Origin: Longimicrobiales bacterium
GTDB lineage: Bacteria > Gemmatimonadota > Gemmatimonadetes > Longimicrobiales > Gaopeijiaceae
Assembly (NCBI GenBank): GCA_022428035.1
Contig: JAKMDG010000400.1
Coordinates: 1 to 6,184, forward strand
Direction: 5' to 3'
Length of the DNA: 6,184 nucleotides
Part shown: piece after piece, positions 1 to 5,219 of the stretch
Position numbering within the stretch: the stretch's first letter is position 1
How the letters are laid out: every line of letters starts with the position of its first letter
The notes under the pieces: model-generated
The model's database searches: none
What the model saw: only the letters and a program-made list of their open reading frames with translations
Told to the model about the DNA's origin: nothing
Position numbers and translations under genes: made by a program

Positions 1-1731
1 GCAGCCTCGTTTTCTCTGCTGGTTCCGTTGACGGACGCGGTCGCCGGGAACTCGTTCGACTTCCTCGACGACTCACGAGCGTTCGGCTGGATCACCGCAC
101 TCGTACCGGACTCGGTGGCGAGCGGCCCGGGGCGCGACGCGTATCTGGTCGTCGTCACGGTCGGCCTGATCATTGTCGGGCGGGTCGCCAAGCTCGTGCT
201 GGAGTACCTGCGAAAGCTCTTCGTCGTCTCGCGAAACGAGCGGTACCGGGTCGCGGTCACGAACGACACGTTTTCCCGGGTGCTGTCCTTCGGCCGTCAG
301 TACTTCGAAGGCCAGTCGCTTGGACGTGTCGATGCGGAGGTCGGCTGGTCGAGCGCGGTGATCGGCCTGCTGGTGGCCGCTGAAGAGCTCCTGCGCTTCG
401 GGGTCGGCCTGGTGGTCAAAGCCGCGGTCATGATCGCAATCAGCATTCCCCTGTCGATTGCGTTCATCGTGTCGCTTCCGTTCGTGAACATCTTCATGAG
501 AACCATCAACCGGGCCGTAACCCGGGTCTCGAGGGAAGGTGTCGAGGTCGAGCGGCGCCAGCGTAGTCGGGTGCTGGACCTGCTCGGCTCCGTGCCGCTG
601 GTGAAGGCCTATTCTCAGGAAGACTCGGCCGCCGGAGCGTACGCCGAGGTGCTCCGGCAGGCAGAGGACATTGCCGTGCGCCGGGATCGCATCGTGAGCC
701 TGCGCTATCCGGTCGAGGAGATCTTCATCCTGCTGGTGATGCTCGTCGTGCAGGCGGTCGTCATCTACGTGTCCGGAGAGGGTTTTCGACCGGGCGACCT
801 TGCGGCGTTCGGCGCGTTCCTGCTGCTGTTGCAACAGGCCCTGCCGGACTACAAGTACCTGAGCCTCTTCAGTCTGAAGGTGTCCGAGGAGAAGCCACGA
901 CTCGAGGCACTGAGTGGTCTGTACTCGGACGAGGGGAAGTTCATGGTCCCCTCGGGCCCGGACACCTTTGCCGGACTGGGCAAGGCGATCGAGGTGGATG
1001 GGCTCACCTTCGGATACCGGTCGGATGTCCCGGTACTTCATGACGTCACGGCGACGTTCCCGGCTGGCAAGGTGACGGCGGTCGTAGGGCGCAGCGGCGC
1101 AGGAAAGACGACGCTCGTCGACCTGATCGCGCGCTTCTACGAGATCGAGCCCGACACGGTCCGTTTCGATGGCGTGGACGTCCGCTCCTTCTCACTCGAT
1201 TCACTGCACCGGACCATGGCGATCGTAAGCCAGGACGTCTGGCTGCTGAACCGGACCGTGCGGGACAACCTGACGTTCGGACTGGATCGGCCGGTCGAGG
1301 ACGAGGAGCTCTTCGGAGCGCTTCGAGACGTCCTGCTCGAGGACTTCGTACTGGAGATGGACGCGGGGCTCGAGACCGAGGTGGGCGATCGCGGCGTCCG
1401 TCTGTCCGGCGGCCAGCGTCAGCGTCTCGCGCTGGCACGGGCGCTGCTCCGTGACCCGCAGATCCTCATTCTGGACGAGGCGACGTCCGCGCTCGACAGC
1501 GTCGTGGAAGCGAATGTGGCCAGGGCCATCCAGCAGAGGTCGGCAGGACGGACGCTGATCATCATTGCCCATCGACTGTCGACGATCCGTGACGCCGATC
1601 AGATCCTCGTTCTGAATGAGGGACGTCTGGTGGAGTCGGGCAGCTGGGACGAGTTACTCGCGCTGGGCGGGCACTTCTCGGAGCTGCACACGGCTCAGTA
1701 CGGGTCCGAGTCGTTGCCGAGCCGCAGCTGA
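1..1731 (+). CDS. ABC exporter, fused transmembrane and ATP-binding domains (5' partial)
   Basis: This is a half-transporter of the MsbA-like exporter class: a membrane domain fused to an ATPase domain, working as a dimer in the inner membrane. The frame is open to base 1. The residues before the TTG at 28 are hydrophobic and look like the end of helix 1, so the true start probably lies outside the window and that TTG, which has no ribosome binding site, is not it. Counting from base 28, hydrophobic segments lie near residues 40-60, 110-160 (two helices) and 230-275 (two helices). The ATPase domain starts near 325: Walker A GRSGAGKTT at 354-362, Q-loop Q402, signature LSGGQ from 459, Walker B LILDEA with D483/E484, and H-loop H515. 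All catalytic elements are intact, so it should be active. The substrate (lipid, lipid-linked glycan, peptide or drug) cannot be read from sequence. The convergent glycosyltransferase genes make an envelope lipid or glycan plausible, but that is inference. Confidence 0.93.
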   Translation, partial: AASFSLLVPLTDAVAGNSFDFLDDSRAFGWITALVPDSVASGPGRDAYLVVVTVGLIIVGRVAKLVLEYLRKLFVVSRNERYRVAVTNDTFSRVLSFGRQYFEGQSLGRVDAEVGWSSAVIGLLVAAEELLRFGVGLVVKAAVMIAISIPLSIAFIVSLPFVNIFMRTINRAVTRVSREGVEVERRQRSRVLDLLGSVPLVKAYSQEDSAAGAYAEVLRQAEDIAVRRDRIVSLRYPVEEIFILLVMLVVQAVVIYVSGEGFRPGDLAAFGAFLLLLQQALPDYKYLSLFSLKVSEEKPRLEALSGLYSDEGKFMVPSGPDTFAGLGKAIEVDGLTFGYRSDVPVLHDVTATFPAGKVTAVVGRSGAGKTTLVDLIARFYEIEPDTVRFDGVDVRSFSLDSLHRTMAIVSQDVWLLNRTVRDNLTFGLDRPVEDEELFGALRDVLLEDFVLEMDAGLETEVGDRGVRLSGGQRQRLALARALLRDPQILILDEATSALDSVVEANVARAIQQRSAGRTLIIIAHRLSTIRDADQILVLNEGRLVESGSWDELLALGGHFSELHTAQYGSESLPSRS

Positions 1732-1738
1732 CGGCGGG

Positions 1739-2608
1739 TCACCGCCAGATCTTCAGGCGCTCCAGCCACCGCCTTCGATGCGCCATCCGCTCCAGGCCTG
1801 CCTGTTCGGCCACCCAGTGGTCGGCATCGGTCCACGGCACTCCGGCGGCCTCACGCCGCTCCTCGACCACGCGCATCAGCGCACGGAAGGTGCGCTCGGG
1901 TAGCGGCCAGATGAAATGGAGCAACGGCTTGGTGGGCCGGTCAGGGTCGAGCGACTCGAACTCCGCCGGCCAGTACATCTCGGCTGGCTTGGGGAGCGGT
2001 CGGAGCTCGTGGCGGCCTCCGACGAGACCGATCGCAATCTCGTCACCGAGCCAGCAACCGCGGAGCAGAGAGAGGCGCAGCCTTGGTCGGGCTTCCTCCA
2101 CGAAGGAGCGAAGACACGCACGCATGAACGACTCGGCAGGGGCCTTCCTGAAGGCGAAGAAGCCGCTGTTCGTCTTGAGGTAGTGATCCAGGTGGAAGGT
2201 GCGCATGAGCCGACGCGTCGAGAACCCATGATGATGTTCGTCGTCGTCACGGGTGAGCAGCTCGCCGAGAAAGGCGAGGGGACGGTCGGCGAGCGCGTCG
2301 AATGCGTGATCCAGCGTGCCGAGTACGAGGCAGTCCGCATCCACGAAGACGGCCTCCTCCCAGGGAGATGCTTCGGCCACCCCGTACTTCAGGGCCCGCC
2401 CGTCACGAAAGTCCGCGCCGACGGGTGCAATGCAGTCGAAGACCGTCGGGTACCGCTCCGTGACCATCTCGGCGGTCGCCTCGTCGCAGACGAGCCCGAC
2501 CGGATGACGCGTGTGCTCGCGGAGCGACAGCGCCATGTCCACAGCCATCTCGAGATAGCGTAGACTGCCTGCAGCAAGGGTAAGGTAGCCGCGCGTCGGG
2601 GCGGACAT
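1739..2608 (-). CDS. Small glycosyltransferase with DAD motif, GT8/glycogenin-like nucleotide-sugar transferase fold
   Basis: This 289-residue protein is predicted to be soluble and to transfer a sugar from a nucleotide sugar. An N-terminal Rossmann-like start (YLTLAAGSLRYLEMA, 8-22) leads to the metal-binding DxD motif in FVDADCLV (DAD at 90-92). Then come KTNSGFF (145-151), GDE (188-190) and a late HFIW with H231, an arrangement resembling GT-A enzymes of the GT8/glycogenin type. The acidic-histidine run DDDEHHH at 121-127 is unusual and could be a disordered or metal-binding loop. The frame stays open upstream to 3553, but that part is out-of-frame shadow of the neighbouring gene, so I chose the ATG at 2608. 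That start lies 8 bp after the stop of the upstream family 2 glycosyltransferase, with only a weak GGGG before it, which suggests translational coupling. Its stop is 7 bp from the convergent exporter's stop. Donor sugar and acceptor are unknown. The exact family number is less certain than the glycosyltransferase call. Confidence 0.8.
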   Translation of the reverse strand: MSAPTRGYLTLAAGSLRYLEMAVDMALSLREHTRHPVGLVCDEATAEMVTERYPTVFDCIAPVGADFRDGRALKYGVAEASPWEEAVFVDADCLVLGTLDHAFDALADRPLAFLGELLTRDDDEHHHGFSTRRLMRTFHLDHYLKTNSGFFAFRKAPAESFMRACLRSFVEEARPRLRLSLLRGCWLGDEIAIGLVGGRHELRPLPKPAEMYWPAEFESLDPDRPTKPLLHFIWPLPERTFRALMRVVEERREAAGVPWTDADHWVAEQAGLERMAHRRRWLERLKIWR

Positions 2609-2616
2609 ACCCCGAC

Positions 2617-4110
2617 TCAGGCCGTGGCGGTGGTCAACTGCTGCTGGGCAACGATGCCGAGGCAGATGGCCCAAAACACGAGGGGTACGGCCCACAGCCC
2701 TTCGCCCGCGTTGATGAGCGCGGCCGTACTCGCCAGGCAGTACGCCACCACAAGGAGCTCGACAAAGAAGCTCCAGTGGAGCGGAACCCGGTAGGCGTCC
2801 GGGGTGGTACGTTCCGGCTCGATCTCGCTCGGCACGTGGTGGGCTTTCGGAGTGCGAACGAACTCGCCGCCGGACGACAGGAAGCCCTGAATCTGGCCGA
2901 CGGTGTTGTTCACCATCAGACCGATCCCGACACATACGCTCGAAACGATTTGCACGACCGAGCGCAACGAGAGTCGTTGGTCTCGCTCGAGCACCGTGAG
3001 CGCGAAGCTCACCGGCGCCACGATGATTACGAGCGCCATGATCCCCTGAATTACCCAGAAGGTCGTACGGTCCATGTACAGGACCGCCAGGGGCCAGAGG
3101 AGCAGGTTCGTCAGCAGGATCGGGTGAATGGCGTACCCGGCAAGGAGGAAGGCCTCGTCGATGCGGTCTTCGAGCACACTGCCTGCGGACAGCACCCGCG
3201 CGGTGAGGAGCCGGAAGCACTGGGCGTTGCCCTTGGCCCAGCGATGCTGCTGTTGCTTGAAGGCGCGCATGCCCTGTGGTAGCTCGTTCACGACCGGGAC
3301 GTCGCGCAAATACCGGCCCCTCCACCCGCTCAAGGCGCACCGATAGCTCAGGTCCAGATCCTCGGTGAGTGTCTCGGCCGACCAGCCGCCAGCCTCGTCG
3401 ATCGCGGTGCGGCGCCAGATGCCTCCGGAGCCGTTGAACGTCGCGACGTTGCCGATGAAGGCACGCGTCGGCTTCTGCACGAAGAAGTGTCGGTCCAGAA
3501 GAAGGGCGAGAGAGGACGCGAGAAGCCCCCGGATCGGCTCGCTCCATGCCCACCGGGTCTGCACGAACGCTACGTCGTCCTGGTCGAATCCGTCCCGATC
3601 AATGAGCACCGTGCGCAGGAAGGATGGATCGGGCACGAAGTCCGCATCGAAGACGGCCACGAATTCCGCGTTCGAGTGCTCGAGTCCTTCAGCAAGGGCC
3701 CCCGCCTTGTAGCCGGATCGATGGGCACGGCGAATATGTTCGATCCGAACGCCCTCACCACGCATCTCCTCGACGACCCGGGCCACGATGCTCACGGTTT
3801 CGTCGTTCGAGTCGTCGAGGACCTGCACGTCGAAACGGTCCTTCGGGTAGTTCTGCGCAGAGGCGGCCCGGATGATCTGCTCGGCCGCGCGCCGCTCGTT
3901 GTACAGGGGAAGCTGGATGGTGACGAGCGGCAGCGGACCGGAGTCGCTGTCGCTCGCGGCCTTCCCGTCAGCGCGCGGGCTGCTGGTGACCGCCCCGCGG
4001 ATCGCCCGGCGATTTCGCAGGAAACGCCACAGCATCCTGAACTCGACCGCCGCGAACGCCGCACCCGTAAGCGCAGCGATCCCGTACACAACGGTGATCA
4101 TGGATGACAT
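2617..4110 (-). CDS. Membrane family 2 glycosyltransferase (processive, cellulose/mannan synthase-like)
   Basis: This 497-residue integral membrane glycosyltransferase should build or extend a beta-linked polysaccharide, or glycosylate a lipid, from a nucleotide sugar at the inner membrane. One N-terminal helix (about 4-24) precedes a cytoplasmic GT-A domain. That domain carries the full processive GT2 set: VTIQLPLYNE (63-72), D99/D100 in VLDDSND, FDADF with DAD at 155-157, TED at 249-251 holding the catalytic base, and QQHRW at 287-291. Hydrophobic segments near 325-347, 351-373, 385-403, 447-465 and 472-490 form the rest of the membrane part. No PilZ domain is attached. The overall plan resembles bacterial relatives of cellulose synthase-like A/C enzymes (mannan or glucan synthases), but the product cannot be told from sequence. 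The ATG at 4110 is the longest start; ATG 4101 is an alternative, and neither has a clear Shine-Dalgarno. It leads a two-gene unit with the small glycosyltransferase, 8 bp downstream. Confidence 0.9.
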   Translation of the reverse strand: MSSMITVVYGIAALTGAAFAAVEFRMLWRFLRNRRAIRGAVTSSPRADGKAASDSDSGPLPLVTIQLPLYNERRAAEQIIRAASAQNYPKDRFDVQVLDDSNDETVSIVARVVEEMRGEGVRIEHIRRAHRSGYKAGALAEGLEHSNAEFVAVFDADFVPDPSFLRTVLIDRDGFDQDDVAFVQTRWAWSEPIRGLLASSLALLLDRHFFVQKPTRAFIGNVATFNGSGGIWRRTAIDEAGGWSAETLTEDLDLSYRCALSGWRGRYLRDVPVVNELPQGMRAFKQQQHRWAKGNAQCFRLLTARVLSAGSVLEDRIDEAFLLAGYAIHPILLTNLLLWPLAVLYMDRTTFWVIQGIMALVIIVAPVSFALTVLERDQRLSLRSVVQIVSSVCVGIGLMVNNTVGQIQGFLSSGGEFVRTPKAHHVPSEIEPERTTPDAYRVPLHWSFFVELLVVAYCLASTAALINAGEGLWAVPLVFWAICLGIVAQQQLTTATA

Positions 4111-4215
4111 CAGGGCGGGGACGTGAGGCCGTTAATTCTGGGGAGGAACAGAGTTAGACGGTATGAAGATTCCCGAGATCACGGCACCCCTGCCCGTGGG
4201 CTCTGATCGCTGGAT
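4111..4215 (-). other. Intergenic region upstream of the glycosyltransferase pair
   Basis: This 105-bp gap separates the small Cys/His protein's stop from the family 2 glycosyltransferase's start. It should hold that operon's promoter if the pair is not read through from upstream. Read on the minus strand, TCTAAC (near 4153-4158) is a possible -10 box, but no convincing -35 lies 16-18 bp before it. I do not call a promoter. Confidence 0.3.
4180..4198 (-). terminator. Weak hairpin after the small Cys/His protein gene
   Basis: On the minus strand, CACGG pairs with CCGTG; past a bulged G, CA/TG extends the stem around a GGGG loop. It starts 17 nt after the stop of the 68-residue gene, a sensible place for a terminator. 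No T-run follows, so it is not a classical intrinsic terminator. It may only attenuate transcription into the glycosyltransferase genes, or be chance pairing in GC-rich DNA. Confidence 0.25.
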
Positions 4216-4422
4216 CTAGCGGCGGAACCGGAAGAGGAAGATTGCGCCGACCAGGGCGAAGCCGATGGCTGCCTTCATAATCGCGTCCCGGTCCCATTCC
4301 TCGGTGTGCTGGGTGCGGGAGCGCCGCTCCTGATCGACGTGGATGCTGCAGTACGACGATTCGGTTTGGGTGTCACGCTTGCAGCGATCTCCCTTCTTCG
4401 TTTTTCCTTCGCACTGTGCCAC
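4216..4422 (-). CDS. Small Cys/His putative zinc-binding protein with C-terminal membrane anchor
   Basis: This is a 68-residue protein of unknown function. Near the N-terminus C4-x9-C14-x10-C25-x2-H28 sits in the pattern C-x-G-x-T-K-K-G-x-x-C-x-R...YC-x2-H, which recurs in small bacterial proteins of unknown function and is thought to bind a metal such as zinc. A charged linker (about 29-46) leads to one hydrophobic helix (about 47-64) ending in RFRR, so it probably sits on the inner membrane with the Cys/His part in the cytoplasm. I chose the GTG at 4422 because AGGGGG lies 6 nt before it and the motif starts right after. The longer version from the ATG at 4530 adds 36 residues without family character and would run through the divergent promoter region. 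It lies upstream of the glycosyltransferase pair on the same strand, 105 bp away, and diverges from the selenoprotein gene. No function is claimed. Confidence 0.65.
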   Translation of the reverse strand: MAQCEGKTKKGDRCKRDTQTESSYCSIHVDQERRSRTQHTEEWDRDAIMKAAIGFALVGAIFLFRFRR

Positions 4423-4568
4423 GATCAGCCCCCTTCGCTGCAGTGCCGACGCCAGTTGTCGGTTCGTACTGGTACTACGGCTGGACCATCGATTCGGTTC
4501 ACCGATGATGCAGGGATGTTCGGCGTTCATGCTTCCGGGCGCATGACACGCCGGGTAGCTTGCCGCCC
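4423..4568. promoter_or_regulatory. Divergent intergenic region between the small Cys/His gene and the selenoprotein gene
   Basis: This 146-bp gap must carry the start signals for both genes, which point away from each other. On the minus strand it ends with the clear AGGGGG ribosome binding site (4429-4434) of the small gene. On the plus strand no Shine-Dalgarno precedes the selenoprotein ATG. I found no obvious operator palindrome or riboswitch-like fold by eye. Confidence 0.5.
4533..4561 (+). promoter_or_regulatory. Possible leaderless promoter of the AhpD-like selenoprotein gene
   Basis: TAGCTT at 4556-4561 fits the -10 form TAnnnT and lies 7 nt before the chosen ATG at 4569, the usual distance for a leaderless transcript. 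The absence of a ribosome binding site before this ATG agrees with that. The -35 region (TTCCGG at 4533-4538, 17-bp spacer) is poor. Confidence 0.3.
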
Positions 4569-5156
4569 ATGCCCTACATCGAACAGGTACCGGTCGGCGA
4601 GGCGAAAGGCCTCCTGAAGAAGCTCCTCGACGAGGCCATGGAGCGCGCGGGTCGCGTCTGGCACATCGTCCATATCATGAGTCAGAACCCACGGGCCATG
4701 GACGCCTCGATGGCGTTCTACGGCGCCATCATGTACGGGTCGTCGCCGCTGACGCGCTGGCAGCGAGAGATGCTGGCGACCGTCACCTCGAAGGCGAACG
4801 ACTGCTTTTACTGAACGCAGTCGCATGCGCATGACCTCCGGGCTGAGGTCGAGGATCTGTTCGAGACGGACGAAGAGCGAGACGTCTTCGTGCACGCGAT
4901 CGCACGCGACTGGCGCGGCGCTGAGCTCTCCGAGGCCGACCGAGCGCTGTGTCGCCACGCTGAGTTGCTCACGCATGATCAGCATTCGGTCGGCCAGCAC
5001 TCTGTCGACGAACTGCGTACGCATGGCTTCGATGACCGAGCCATCCACGATGCCACTCAGGTGATCGCGTACTTCAACTACATCACCCGCGTGGCGGACG
5101 GACTCGGAGTGGAGCCAGAGGATTTCATCGAGCCGTGGGGTCTGGAGCCGCTCTGA
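4569..5156 (+). CDS. AhpD-like peroxidase-related selenoprotein (in-frame TGA read as selenocysteine)
   Basis: One 195-residue protein of the carboxymuconolactone-decarboxylase/AhpD superfamily, closest in style to the 'peroxidase-related enzyme' group. Such proteins reduce peroxides through a redox-active CxxC pair in the cytoplasm. The helix-rich first part (residues 1-66) leads to E67-x11-C79-F-Y-U82-x3-H86, which matches the AhpD active site E-x11-CxxC-x3-H spacing for spacing. The second cysteine, the peroxidatic one in mycobacterial AhpD, is encoded here by TGA at 4812-4814. After it the same frame runs 113 codons without a stop and ends in a stretch (YFNYITRVADGLGV, around 167-180) typical of the family's C-terminus, so the downstream part belongs to this gene. 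A SECIS-like hairpin follows the TGA. TGA is a normal stop in neighbouring genes, so a changed genetic code is unlikely. ATG 4569 is preferred over TTG 4560. The alternative is a Cys-to-stop pseudogene, which would need a mutation at exactly the classic Sec position. selA, selB, selC and selD are not in the window. Confidence 0.85.
4812..4814 (+). other. In-frame TGA, predicted selenocysteine codon (U82)
   Basis: This single TGA replaces the second cysteine of the AhpD CxxC active site, giving C-F-Y-U followed three residues later by His. It is the only stop in this frame between 4569 and the terminal TGA at 5154. TGC or TGT differs from TGA by one base, so a nonsense mutation or sequencing error is the competing reading. 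Confidence 0.85.
4833..4850 (+). promoter_or_regulatory. Candidate bacterial SECIS element
   Basis: GACCTC (4833-4838) pairs perfectly with GAGGTC (4845-4850) around the 6-nt loop CGGGCT. The loop begins 24 nt after the TGA, within the spacing known for bacterial SECIS elements (roughly 16-37 nt), and has G as its second base, as the bacterial consensus asks. From memory the E. coli fdhF loop is AGGTCT, which shares four of six positions. No bulged U like that of fdhF is evident. The element would bind SelB and direct Sec insertion at 4812-4814, and it is also coding sequence. Confidence 0.65.
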
Positions 5157-5176
5157 TGGGGGCTGGCGTCGCGGTG

Positions 5177-5182
5177 TATATT
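5177..5182 (+). promoter_or_regulatory. Possible -10 element for thyX
   Basis: TATATT stands out in GC-rich surroundings in the 63-bp gap before thyX, 21 bp after the selenoprotein stop and 37 bp before the chosen ATG. No good -35 is seen 17 bp upstream (TGATGG). A GAGGAG at 5201-5206 would lie in the leader. This suggests thyX can be transcribed independently of the upstream gene. Confidence 0.35.
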
Positions 5183-5219
5183 GCGGCGTTCTGTTGACGT
5201 GAGGAGCGCTCGGCGCTCC

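Noticed and set aside
73..1041. 322-residue minus-strand frame opposite the ABC exporter.
   Set aside because: It is antisense to conserved exporter sequence, with His/Arg/Asp-rich composition and no recognisable domain.
2609..3553. Upstream extension of the small glycosyltransferase frame, which would make a 604-residue protein.
   Set aside because: The extension overlaps the family 2 glycosyltransferase in another frame and shows no family motifs. Recognisable protein begins at the ATG at 2608.
4162..4218. Short plus-strand ORF (ATG AAG ... TAG, 18 codons) with GGGGAGGA about 15 nt upstream.
   Set aside because: It is very short, its ribosome binding site is too far away, and it lies in the promoter region of a minus-strand operon. 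Nothing supports translation.
4812..5156. Reading the AhpD-like gene as a pseudogene broken by a nonsense mutation.
   Set aside because: The stop is TGA rather than TAA or TAG and falls precisely on the peroxidatic Cys codon. A hairpin at SECIS distance follows, and the 113 codons after it show no further stops or frameshifts. Decay would have to mimic a selenoprotein exactly.
4569..5156. Alternative genetic code (TGA read as Trp or Gly).
   Set aside because: The exporter, the family 2 glycosyltransferase and this gene itself end in TGA, and TGG is used for Trp throughout, so TGA is a normal stop here.
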